Source: Chryseobacterium defluvii
GTDB taxonomy: Bacteria; Bacteroidota; Bacteroidia; Flavobacteriales; Weeksellaceae
Assembly: GCF_003634775.1 (NCBI RefSeq)
Contig: NZ_RBXB01000003.1
Location: 248,001-312,000, forward strand
Length of the DNA: 64,000 bases
Direction of reading: 5' to 3'
The stretch's first letter is position 1, and every line of letters begins with the position of its first letter. Below, piece by piece: positions 52,390 to 60,123 of the stretch. The notes beneath the pieces were generated by a model that was given only the letters and a program-made list of their open reading frames with translations, did no database searches and had not been told where the DNA came from. The translations under genes were made by a program, and so were the position numbers.

Positions 52390-53205
52390 TTAATTAATAA
52401 TTGGGTTAAATACTTGGGGAACTTCGTAAACATCCACTTTAAGAGAAGACTGTGAGATAAAATCATTAATGTTTGTAGCGGCATTGATTCCTATAGCCAA
52501 TGTAATCCCACTGGTCGTATTATAGGATTTTAACCTTGAGCACGCTACACTTACGGTATGCTGCCCTTTGGATAAATTCTGCGCCATTCCGATCTGATTA
52601 TGGGTAATGAATGTATTGGACGCACTACTCGCCTTCAAATTTCTTTGTCTCAGATTCACCAGCTTATCGTCCACAAAAATTCCGCAGGCATAATCTATTG
52701 ATGTATCCGTGCTTCCGTTTGCCGGAAAATTGGCCTGAACTACGGTTTCAAACTGAAAATAGGTTTTACTCTCCGTACTGTACACATGAATGGTTTGCGA
52801 TAACCCTGATATTTTTTTGAATCCTGAAAAACCACTAAAGTCGTTGTTTTTTGTAAAGGTCGCTGATCTTGACACAATGGTAGATTCGTCGGAACTATTG
52901 AATGTAACCCCGGCCCTGTCAGAGAAAGAATTGTTGTATATAAGGTAAAATTTATTAGGCTCATATTCAGGAATCCTTAATGTTTTCCAGATTGGAGGAT
53001 ATCCTTCTCCCTGAGAAACCAGAACCTGGTCATGAGTTCCTTCTGATAGACTATTCTCGGTAGCATTCAATACGACTAATTTACCTCTTAGGTTATAATC
53101 TCCATTGACATCTAATCCGGCTTTAGGTTGCTGTGTATTTATTCCCATCTGGGCATAGAAAGGAAGCCCTGCTGTAACCAGCAGAGTAAGAAACATTTTT
53201 TTCAT
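52390..53205 (-). CDS. Secreted protein, tandem paralog 2 (VGIGT-type head)
   Basis: 271 residues. Signal peptide (LLVTAGLPFYAQ), then 'MGINTQQPKAGLDVNGDYNLRGKL' and 'VLVSQGEGYPPIWKTL', the latter almost identical to the first paralog ('VLVSQGEGLPPVWKSL'). The C-terminal half has 'YACGIFVDDKLVNLR' and 'HTVSVACSRLK', the paired-cysteine pattern of the set. Predicted all-beta secreted protein. It starts about 11 nt after the 53217 gene and ends 5 nt before the third paralog. Confidence 0.75.
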   Translation of the reverse strand: MKKMFLTLLVTAGLPFYAQMGINTQQPKAGLDVNGDYNLRGKLVVLNATENSLSEGTHDQVLVSQGEGYPPIWKTLRIPEYEPNKFYLIYNNSFSDRAGVTFNSSDESTIVSRSATFTKNNDFSGFSGFKKISGLSQTIHVYSTESKTYFQFETVVQANFPANGSTDTSIDYACGIFVDDKLVNLRQRNLKASSASNTFITHNQIGMAQNLSKGQHTVSVACSRLKSYNTTSGITLAIGINAATNINDFISQSSLKVDVYEVPQVFNPIIN

Positions 53206-53216
53206 TCTTAATTCAG

Positions 53217-54035
53217 TTAGTTTTTATAGGTTACATATTCCACGACATCTATTTTGATCATAGACTCTAAAGTAAATGCATTGGAAATCGTATTTGCATT
53301 GGAAACATTACGCCCAATAGTGAACTCAGTGTTGGCATTGGAAGTATCAATTTTTCTGCACGCCACCTCAACTTTCTGATTTCCTACAGGAACATTTTGC
53401 TCTGTATAATTAAGAGTAAAAATGTAATCCTGGATTCCTGCCTTTTCAGAATTATTATTGGAAGAAATCTTATCGGGACGTACTGCTACAAGCTTCCCAT
53501 TCCTGAAAACCCCGCAGGTAAAGCTGATGTTTTGAGAGGTTGTTGCGGAAGGAGCCTTCATTTCCACACCGGTCTGAAACTGGTAGGTAAGACGGTTTTT
53601 ACCATTTTTGATCACAAAATTGTTTTCAAGTCCGGTAATCTTATTCCATGTTCCTTTGCTGGTATCTGAAATATTGTCGCCGACATTGTTTTTATAAACA
53701 TTATCGCCGGCAGTTCCGCTTGAAAGTGTTGCAATACCTGTCTGATCAGATGACAGATAAGAATTAATCAGTTTGTATTGTCCTTCCTCCATGAAAGAAA
53801 CATTCAGGGATTTCCATACAGGAGGAAGACCCTCTCCCTGAGAAACCAAAACCTGTCCGTTAAGGCCGGCATTCCCAGTCTGGGACGAAGTCCCTCCTAC
53901 TCTAAGTTCTTTTCTTAAGGTGGTCTTTCCATTGACATCAAGGGTTGCATTTGGAGCATTTGTGCCAATACCCACCTGAGCGTGAGCATAGGCAGAGAAT
54001 AGCCCAATCACGCAAAAGTGCATCGTGTTTTTCAT
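53217..54035 (-). CDS. Secreted protein, tandem paralog 1 (VGIGT-type head)
   Basis: 272 residues. Signal peptide ending AHAQ, then the family head 'VGIGTNAPNATLDVNGKTTLRKELRVGG'-type (given here in two parts: 'VGIGTNAPNATLDVNG' and 'TLRKELRVGG'). The C-terminal half carries 'FTCGVFRNGKLVAVR' and 'QKVEVACRKID', again with one cysteine each. The ATG at 54035 is preferred, as an upstream TTG lies inside a -7 promoter element; ATG 54023 is an alternative. First gene of the three-gene operon. Confidence 0.75.
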   Translation of the reverse strand: MKNTMHFCVIGLFSAYAHAQVGIGTNAPNATLDVNGKTTLRKELRVGGTSSQTGNAGLNGQVLVSQGEGLPPVWKSLNVSFMEEGQYKLINSYLSSDQTGIATLSSGTAGDNVYKNNVGDNISDTSKGTWNKITGLENNFVIKNGKNRLTYQFQTGVEMKAPSATTSQNISFTCGVFRNGKLVAVRPDKISSNNNSEKAGIQDYIFTLNYTEQNVPVGNQKVEVACRKIDTSNANTEFTIGRNVSNANTISNAFTLESMIKIDVVEYVTYKN

Positions 54036-54044
54036 ATAAGGCTG

Positions 54045-54052
54045 CAAAGATA
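54045..54052 (-). promoter_or_regulatory. -7 promoter element of the tandem-paralog operon
   Basis: On the minus strand TATCTTTG, matching TAnnTTTG, only 9 nt before the ATG at 54035. This also rules out the upstream TTG start. Confidence 0.5.
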
Positions 54053-54101
54053 AATATTTTTTCAATCAAAAACCTTATTTACGATGATTAATTCAATAGA
54101 A

Positions 54102-54132
54102 ATAAATGAATTATGTCATATAATTCATTTAT
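54102..54132 (-). terminator. AT-rich inverted repeat downstream of mfd, probable terminator
   Basis: Perfect 13-bp arms ATAAATGAATTAT / ATAATTCATTTAT around a 5-nt loop (GTCAT). On the minus strand it is followed by TTTCT. It lies 38 nt after the mfd stop codon and before the promoter of the paralog operon. The T-run is short, so termination strength is uncertain. Confidence 0.5.
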
Positions 54133-54169
54133 AAAAAAAGTAGACTTATTCTAAAATTAAACAAGCTGT

Positions 54170-57100
54170 TTAGTGAGAAGCAAGAATAGACCGCAGTAAA
54201 ATATTCACCTCATCTACATTTTTCACCTTCTCTTTTCTCATCATCAGCTGATTGCCTTCTTTACCAATTTTCTCCTTCAGCTGGGCTTCGGCAGGATTTT
54301 GAGTCAGATAATTGATGATATGCTTGAATTTTTCAGTCTGGTAAAACTTATCTTGTGGGTTACCCGGAAAATATCCCAGAAAAACTCCATTTTTCATTAC
54401 AATTTTTTCAAATCCTATTTCCGCAGCCAGCCATTTTAACGAAACACTTTTTAATAAGTTAATAGCTTCTTTTGGCAGTTCTCCGAAACGGTCTATCAAT
54501 TCCAGCTCAAACTTCTGTAAATCCTTTTCATTATCAATTTCTGCAATTTTCTGGTACAGAAGCAATCTTTCTTCCGTATTGGAAATGTAAGAATCCGGCA
54601 GCATGAGTTCCAGATCTGTATCGATATTCACTTCTTTTACGGATTTGAATAATTTTTGTCTTTCTTCTTCATTTTCAAACAAGTTTCCGAAGCTTTCATC
54701 ATCTTTTAATTCTTCCAATGCTTCCTGCATTAATTTTTGATAGGTTTCAAAGCCCATTTCATTAATGAAGCCGCTCTGCTCCGCACCTAATAGATCTCCG
54801 GCTCCACGGATCTCCAAATCTTTCATCGCGATCTGGAAACCGCTTCCCAGATCCGAAAACTGCTCAATTGCCTCCAGTCTTTTTCTCGCATCGGAAGTCA
54901 TCATATCAAACGGTGGAGTGATGAGATAACAAAAAGCTTTTCTGTTACTTCGTCCCACCCTTCCTCTCATCTGGTGAAGATCTGCCATTCCGAAACGCTG
55001 CGCATCATTAATGAATATAGTATTGGCGTTGGGAACATCCACTCCACTTTCAACAATTGTGGTAGAAACAAGAACATCATATTTCCCTTCCATAAAATCC
55101 AGGACATTTTTCTCCAGTTGCTTTCCATCCATTTGTCCGTGACCTGTAATTACCTTGGCATCAGGGACCAGTCTTTGAATAAGCCCGGCAATATCTTTCA
55201 GATTTTCAATCCTGTTATTGATAAAATAAACCTGCCCGTCTCTTTGCAGTTCATAAGAAACCGCATCCCGGATGATTTCTTCATTGAATCCGACAATCTG
55301 AGTATCTACAGGCTGTCTGTTTGGAGGCGGTGTTTTAATAACGGATAAATCTCTTGCTGCCATGAGCGAAAACTGTAAGGTCCTTGGAATAGGTGTAGCC
55401 GTTAAAGTAAGCGTATCCACATTACTTTTCAGTGTTTTCAATTTATCTTTTACCGAAACTCCGAACTTATGCTCTTCATCTATGATGAGCAATCCCAAAT
55501 CTTTAAACTTAACGCCACTCCCCACCAACTGATGCGTTCCTATGATAATATCCAGTTGCCCATTTTTGAGGGCTTCAAGGGTTTCCGATTTTTGCTTAGC
55601 CGTTCTGAATCTGTTTAAGTATGAAACATTGACCGGAAAATCCTTCAGTCTTTCTTTAAAGCTTCTATAATGCTGGAAAGCCAGAATGGTTGTAGGAACC
55701 AAAACAGCTACCTGCTTGCCATCAGTCGCCGCTTTGAATGCAGCACGGATAGCCACTTCGGTTTTACCGAATCCTACATCTCCGCAAACCAACCTATCCA
55801 TTACCGTAACAGCCTCCATATCTTTTTTCACATCAATAGTTGCTTTTTCCTGATCCGGAGTATCTTCATAGATAAAGCTGGCTTCCAGCTCATTTTGCAG
55901 ATAAGAATCCGGAGAATATGCAAAACCTTGTGCCGTTTTTCTTTGCGCATAGAGCTTGATGAGATCAAAAGCAATCTGTTTTACCTTTGTTTTTGTTTTT
56001 TGCTTTAAAGACTTCCAGGCCGGAGACCCCAGTTTGCTAAGAACAATCTCTTTCCCATCCGGGCCATTATATTTTGAAATTTTATGAAGTGAGTGAATAC
56101 TTACATATAATAAGTCCCCATTTTTATAAGTCAGTTTAAAACATTCCTGGATTTTCCCGTCATTATTCACCTTAACCAATCCCATGAATTTTCCGATTCC
56201 ATGGTCTATATGGGCAATATAATCCCCTACTTTCAGGGACATCAGGTCTTTCAGGGTAAGCTGTTCAGATTTTGCAAAAGTATTTTTAGTCTTATATCTT
56301 TGATAACGGTCAAAAATCTGGTGATCCGTATACACTAAGATCTTATGGTTATTATCTACAAACCCTTCATGAAGCTCAGATTTAAAACTCTTAAACAGAA
56401 CCTCATGTTCCAGCTCTTCAAAAATAGATTCCAGTCTCTCTTTTTGCTTTTCCGTTGAAAAGGAGATCCATGTTTCAAACCCCTCGTGTTGTTTTTCTTC
56501 CAGGTCTTCAATCAGCAGCTCAAAATTTTTATGGAAAGCAGGTTGTGCCGTCTGTTCAATTTTAATTTCAGCGGTTGAAAAACCTTCAATGGCAACACTA
56601 CTAAAATCAATTGTTGTATATTTTTTGTAATCAAATAAAAATTCCTGGTCAGAAATAAATAGCTCCTGCGGTGATCTGTGGGCAATATCCTTATTCAGTC
56701 CTTCAAATTTCTCCAGGGATTTTTCATAAAATCCTTTAATCTTCTGAAGACCTACCATTGCATTCTTGAACACTACTATACTATCTTTTGGTAAAAGCTG
56801 TAGCAGGGATACTTTAGATCCTGTTACCGAAAAGTTCATATTGGAAACCAATTGGAATTCTTTCACCTTACCTACGGAAAGCTGAGTTTCAATATCAAAA
56901 GTCTTGATACTTTCAATTTCATTCCCAAAAAAAGTAATACGGTAGGGTTTTTCGTATGAATAGGAAAAAACGTCTACAATTCCCCCTCTTACCGAAAATT
57001 CCCCAGGTTCGGATACGAAATCTGCCTGCTGAAAGTTATAATGATGAAGCAACTCGTCTACGAAATCGAAATCAAGCTGATCGCCGACCTTTATATGATG

Positions 57101-57535
57101 GGAAATTGCTTTAAAATCTTCTTTCTTCAAGACTTTTTCTGATAAAGCTCCGGCATAGGCTACAATAACCTTCGGAGATTTCCCCGAATTGATTTTATTT
57201 AAAACTTCCGTTCTTAAAACCAGATTTGCGTTTTGTGTTTTCTCAACCTGATAAGGTTCCAGATGGGTAGCAGGAAAATAAAGAACTTTCTCTTTTCCCA
57301 GCAGGTCTTCCATTTCCGTGTTGATGTAGAGAGCATCTTCCTTATCATCTACCAGATACAGAATATTTTTCTTACGGGTTAAGAAAAGTTCGGCAACGAA
57401 AACTGAAACAGAAGAACCGGCACTTCCTTTTACAGAAATATGCTGACTGTTTTCCAACTGAGTAAAAATTTCTTTTCCAAATTCTTTCTGAAGTAATTCC
57501 GGAAGAAATTTTTCGGTAATGGTCTTTAACTGCAT
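54170..57535 (-). CDS. mfd: Transcription-repair coupling factor
   Basis: 1121 residues. Removes RNA polymerase stalled at lesions and recruits UvrA. An N-terminal UvrB-homology region is followed by the RNA-polymerase-interacting domain ('LKVGDYIAHIDHGIGKFMGL'), then the superfamily-2 translocase with Walker A 'GDVGFGKT' (about 584-591) and DEEH (about 686-689), then 'TATPIPRTL' and the TRG motif region, and a C-terminal D7 domain ('MLPDSYISNTEERLLLYQKIAE'). The frame stays open to 57877, but that extension would overlap the papain-like gene promoter region and encodes a foreign-looking hydrophobic stretch; ATG 57535 gives the family-typical MQLKTITEKF start and length. Confidence 0.97.
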   Translation of the reverse strand: MQLKTITEKFLPELLQKEFGKEIFTQLENSQHISVKGSAGSSVSVFVAELFLTRKKNILYLVDDKEDALYINTEMEDLLGKEKVLYFPATHLEPYQVEKTQNANLVLRTEVLNKINSGKSPKVIVAYAGALSEKVLKKEDFKAISHHIKVGDQLDFDFVDELLHHYNFQQADFVSEPGEFSVRGGIVDVFSYSYEKPYRITFFGNEIESIKTFDIETQLSVGKVKEFQLVSNMNFSVTGSKVSLLQLLPKDSIVVFKNAMVGLQKIKGFYEKSLEKFEGLNKDIAHRSPQELFISDQEFLFDYKKYTTIDFSSVAIEGFSTAEIKIEQTAQPAFHKNFELLIEDLEEKQHEGFETWISFSTEKQKERLESIFEELEHEVLFKSFKSELHEGFVDNNHKILVYTDHQIFDRYQRYKTKNTFAKSEQLTLKDLMSLKVGDYIAHIDHGIGKFMGLVKVNNDGKIQECFKLTYKNGDLLYVSIHSLHKISKYNGPDGKEIVLSKLGSPAWKSLKQKTKTKVKQIAFDLIKLYAQRKTAQGFAYSPDSYLQNELEASFIYEDTPDQEKATIDVKKDMEAVTVMDRLVCGDVGFGKTEVAIRAAFKAATDGKQVAVLVPTTILAFQHYRSFKERLKDFPVNVSYLNRFRTAKQKSETLEALKNGQLDIIIGTHQLVGSGVKFKDLGLLIIDEEHKFGVSVKDKLKTLKSNVDTLTLTATPIPRTLQFSLMAARDLSVIKTPPPNRQPVDTQIVGFNEEIIRDAVSYELQRDGQVYFINNRIENLKDIAGLIQRLVPDAKVITGHGQMDGKQLEKNVLDFMEGKYDVLVSTTIVESGVDVPNANTIFINDAQRFGMADLHQMRGRVGRSNRKAFCYLITPPFDMMTSDARKRLEAIEQFSDLGSGFQIAMKDLEIRGAGDLLGAEQSGFINEMGFETYQKLMQEALEELKDDESFGNLFENEEERQKLFKSVKEVNIDTDLELMLPDSYISNTEERLLLYQKIAEIDNEKDLQKFELELIDRFGELPKEAINLLKSVSLKWLAAEIGFEKIVMKNGVFLGYFPGNPQDKFYQTEKFKHIINYLTQNPAEAQLKEKIGKEGNQLMMRKEKVKNVDEVNILLRSILASH

Positions 57536-57596
57536 AAATAGTAATGATATCAACGACAAAAGCGATTTCGGGTATTTCCGAAACCGTTTGTTTTTA

Positions 57597-57604
57597 CAAA
57601 GATA
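57597..57604 (-). promoter_or_regulatory. -7 promoter element of mfd
   Basis: On the minus strand TATCTTTG, matching TAnnTTTG, 61 nt before the mfd ATG. No TTG at the usual spacing. Confidence 0.45.
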
Positions 57605-57743
57605 CAAATAATAAATCAGGAAAATCCCCATCCCAAAAACAGGTAAAACCCTTACGTTGAGATATTTCATGTGCTGTACTTTTGTAAAAGAAATACGGCG
57701 GAATCCGAAAAGCCAAAGAGTAGGAAACAGAAAAACTAACCCC

Positions 57744-58325
57744 ATGAAAAGAATAATTTTAGGTCTATTTTTCATTGGACTTACCTTAATGAGCTGTTGT
57801 AAACCAGAGATCATAGGTAACGTTTCCAATACGTTAAGACCACAAGAAACCAACAACTGGTGTTGGGCTGCAACCACTCAAATGTTAGCTCAGCATTTTC
57901 AGATCAATGTCACTCAATGTGCATTAGCCAACCACAGATTTGGAGTCAACAACTGCTGTACTCCCCAAACCGCAGGTACTCCTTGCCCCAAAAATGCAGA
58001 CTGTAACCGTCCAGGTTGGCTGGAGCTGGATTTTGCAGGGCTAAAATTCAGTGAAAGTGCTACTGCTTTAACCTGGGAAAAACTACAGAAACAAATCTTT
58101 TGTTCTAAAAAAACCATGGGCTACGCATACGGAACCCCGGGAGTCGTAGGACATGTTGTAGTGGTAAAAGGCTATGTAACCGTAGGCGGAACAAGGTATG
58201 TTGTACTGAATGATCCCTGGAGCCCTTGTGTGGGACAGGAAAGATTAATTACATATGAAACCTATGCAGATCCTGCCGGAAGCAGCACGCATTGGAATAC
58301 CTGGTATGATTTAGCAAAAAAATAA
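57744..58325 (+). CDS. Papain-like cysteine protease lipoprotein
   Basis: 193 residues. Signal peptide with lipobox LMSC (C18). Catalytic residues are visible: C40 in 'QETNNWCWAATTQML', H137 in 'GVVGHVVVVKGY' and N156 or D157 in 'VVLNDPWSP'. The NWCWAA motif is that of papain-like (C39-like/C70, AvrRpt2-type) bacterial proteases. Several additional cysteines (59, 71, 72, 81, 87, 120) suggest disulfides, fitting an extracytoplasmic protein. The open frame runs upstream to 57657, but the signal peptide starts at the ATG at 57744. It probably cleaves or attaches proteins at the cell surface; target unknown. The next gene follows after 15 nt. Confidence 0.85.
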   Translation: MKRIILGLFFIGLTLMSCCKPEIIGNVSNTLRPQETNNWCWAATTQMLAQHFQINVTQCALANHRFGVNNCCTPQTAGTPCPKNADCNRPGWLELDFAGLKFSESATALTWEKLQKQIFCSKKTMGYAYGTPGVVGHVVVVKGYVTVGGTRYVVLNDPWSPCVGQERLITYETYADPAGSSTHWNTWYDLAKK

Positions 58326-58340
58326 TTTAAATTCAAAACA

Positions 58341-59024
58341 ATGAAAAATCTAAAACATATATTCGCCGTTTTATTATTATCAGTTTTCCTAATTTCGTGT
58401 ACAGATAAAAGCAATATGGGAAACTCCGGCCAGAATGAAATCAGAGAAAATAACTTTACAACATCGGATGATGCTGTGAATAAAGGAAAAGCTGACCTTA
58501 TTTCGATTTTAAAAAACAATAAGGAATTCAATCTTACTATTGATGCAGCAGCACTGGAACGTTCAAAACCCGAAGCTCCAATTTCTGTTTTTGACGTAAA
58601 TTTTGAAAAACTACTCCGTTCAGACTCTGTTACTTTAGCCACAATAGCTGAAGAGAGCAAAAAAAGCCAGACTCCTTTGGTTGATAATTCAAGAGTTATC
58701 ACGGTAATCTCCACATCCAAAAATGAAAAAGGCTGGCAACTGGATGAAATTACCGATAATGTACGCTCTTCTGACCTTACAGAAATTAAAGGACAGTTCA
58801 ATGCCATGAATGTGCCGATTTCAGTCTTTGAGGTCCCTAATATCAATGCGACCATTTATGAAGTAAATACAGACGGAAGAAAATTATATTATACGAAATA
58901 TAATGGCGGCTCTTTAAGGCAGCCTTTATCTGAGGGAGAGCTTATAAAACAAATCCGTAATGATGCCCAGATATTCCAAAGACAATTTGGTGATGAGCTG
59001 AAAAAAGGAAAACTCGTTAAATAA
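58341..59024 (+). CDS. Lipoprotein encoded with the papain-like protease
   Basis: 227 residues. Signal peptide with lipobox LISC, then a low-complexity acidic/asparagine stretch. A region of about 150 residues follows, predicted to be mixed alpha/beta ('LISILKNNKEFNLTIDAAAL', 'PISVFDVNFEKLL', 'VPISVFEVPNINATIYEV'). I do not recognise the family. Cotranscription 15 nt after the protease suggests a partner, inhibitor or chaperone for it, but there is no sequence proof. An intrinsic terminator follows. Confidence 0.7.
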   Translation: MKNLKHIFAVLLLSVFLISCTDKSNMGNSGQNEIRENNFTTSDDAVNKGKADLISILKNNKEFNLTIDAAALERSKPEAPISVFDVNFEKLLRSDSVTLATIAEESKKSQTPLVDNSRVITVISTSKNEKGWQLDEITDNVRSSDLTEIKGQFNAMNVPISVFEVPNINATIYEVNTDGRKLYYTKYNGGSLRQPLSEGELIKQIRNDAQIFQRQFGDELKKGKLVK

Positions 59025-59045
59025 CCTTCAATAAACGGTTTTATC

Positions 59046-59074
59046 AACGCTTCTTTGTACAAAGAAGCGTTTTT
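59046..59074 (+). terminator. Rho-independent terminator after the protease-lipoprotein pair
   Basis: A perfect palindrome (AACGCTTCTTTG then its complement around TAC) is followed by TTTT. It lies 22 nt after the 58341 gene's stop codon. Confidence 0.85.
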
Positions 59075-59186
59075 CATAATATTTTACTAAAATCTCTAAT
59101 TAAAAGTTAAAAAAAAACTGTTACTCCTACATGGCATAATGTTTGGAAATTTTAATAGTGAATAACAACTTTAAACGAATAATATT

Positions 59187-59579
59187 ATGAAAAAAGTAAT
59201 TAGAATCTTAGGTATTTTTCTATTGGTATTTTTTGCGGTCACGTCCTTCTCATCATGTAGCGACGATGATGATCCGGCGAACAATGACTTCTTTGCAGGA
59301 ACATATCGTGGTAGCGTATCCTACAAAGATGGAAGTACAGATATCAGCACGAATGACGGAAGTGTATTTGTAACTAAAATAGCCAGTGGTACAAAATATA
59401 ATTTTGCATTCTCGAACAGTATTCCGGATCTTAACGGAATTGAATTTGAAAAACAGGGCGACAACACCTTGGTAATGGTTGGTTCTACAGCCACTTCATA
59501 CATCAGAATTGATAATGATGAATTGAAAATTTTATATAGCAAGGATGGCAAAACCTGGACGGCTAACTGTACACGTTAA
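59187..59579 (+). CDS. Small lipoprotein with acidic surface-export signal
   Basis: 130 residues. Signal peptide with lipobox FSSC followed by SDDDD, a run of acidic residues typical of flavobacterial lipoproteins sent to the cell surface. The body reads as one small beta-sandwich ('FFAGTYRGSVSYKDGST', 'SDLNGIEFEKQGDNTLV'-type repeats), similar in style to lipocalin-like or DUF-type domains. No functional motif known to me. Monocistronic, followed by a terminator. Confidence 0.75.
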   Translation: MKKVIRILGIFLLVFFAVTSFSSCSDDDDPANNDFFAGTYRGSVSYKDGSTDISTNDGSVFVTKIASGTKYNFAFSNSIPDLNGIEFEKQGDNTLVMVGSTATSYIRIDNDELKILYSKDGKTWTANCTR

Positions 59580-59601
59580 ACCAGCCTTTCATACATATGA
59601 C

Positions 59602-59630
59602 AACCTGTTTCTATAGAGACAGGTTTTTTT
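59602..59630 (+). terminator. Rho-independent terminator after the 59187 lipoprotein
   Basis: AACCTGT - 10 nt - ACAGGTT followed by TTTTTAT. Confidence 0.85.
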
Positions 59631-59748
59631 ATAAGATTAAGAGAAGTTTTAATATTTTTTTAAGCAGTAATAAACTTTAGTTAAGTTTCAGAAACTCTGA
59701 TTTTTCAGTCCGTTTTTTGTATACCTTTATTCAACAAAAAAAGCTCTT

Positions 59749-59994
59749 ATGAAAAAATTTTTATCTGCAATGTCACTAATTTTAGGATTAGGCCTTGCAA
59801 CTGCTCAGCAAACTACCCCTGCGACCAGGACTACGGCCCATCAGGCTACCAAAACTGTAAAAGCTCCTGAAGCTAAGGCTACAAAACCGGCCGCAAAACT
59901 GAAGAAGGACGGAACGCCGGACAAAAGATATAAGGAAAACAAAAAGCTTAAAAAAGACGGAACTCCAGATAAAAGGTACAAAGAAAACAAGTAG
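59749..59994 (+). CDS. Short secreted basic peptide with two identical repeats
   Basis: 81 residues. Signal peptide (MKKFLSAMSLILGLGLATAQ), a T/A/K/P-rich spacer (about 21-50), then the repeat LKKDGTPDKRYKENK at 51-65 and again at 67-81. Net charge is strongly positive. The two repeats are protein-identical but differ at the DNA level in 10 of 15 codons, all at third positions. Similar repeat peptides occur widely in Bacteroidota; function unknown, with binding to nucleic acid, membranes or cell wall as possibilities. No clear terminator follows. Confidence 0.8.
   Translation: MKKFLSAMSLILGLGLATAQQTTPATRTTAHQATKTVKAPEAKATKPAAKLKKDGTPDKRYKENKKLKKDGTPDKRYKENK
59899..59991 (+). repeat. Coding tandem repeat, 2 x 45 bp, protein-identical
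   Basis: Positions 59899-59943 and 59947-59991 encode LKKDGTPDKRYKENK twice, separated by one lysine codon. 10 of the 15 codons differ between the copies and every change is synonymous. Confidence 0.95.
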
Positions 59995-60111
59995 ACATAT
60001 CTATCATATAGTTGTTATTTTCATAATCAAATTTCGAAGAACCGGTGAAGTAATTCATCGGTTTTTTTGGTGGTAGGAAAATAAAACTTCATCAGTTTCT
60101 TCAGTTATTTA

Positions 60112-60119
60112 TAAATTTG
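60112..60119 (+). promoter_or_regulatory. -7 promoter element of the GH3-family gene
   Basis: TAAATTTG, matching TAnnTTTG. It ends 4 nt before the ATG at 60124, so the transcript may be leaderless or nearly so. Confidence 0.45.
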
Positions 60120-60123
60120 AACC

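Noticed and set aside
57657-57743. 29-codon upstream extension of the papain-like protease
   Set aside because: The lipoprotein signal peptide starts at the ATG at 57744; the added residues are not signal-like.
57536-57877. 114-codon upstream extension of mfd
   Set aside because: It encodes a hydrophobic stretch foreign to Mfd and overlaps the divergent papain-like gene; the ATG at 57535 gives the family length and start, with a -7 element upstream.
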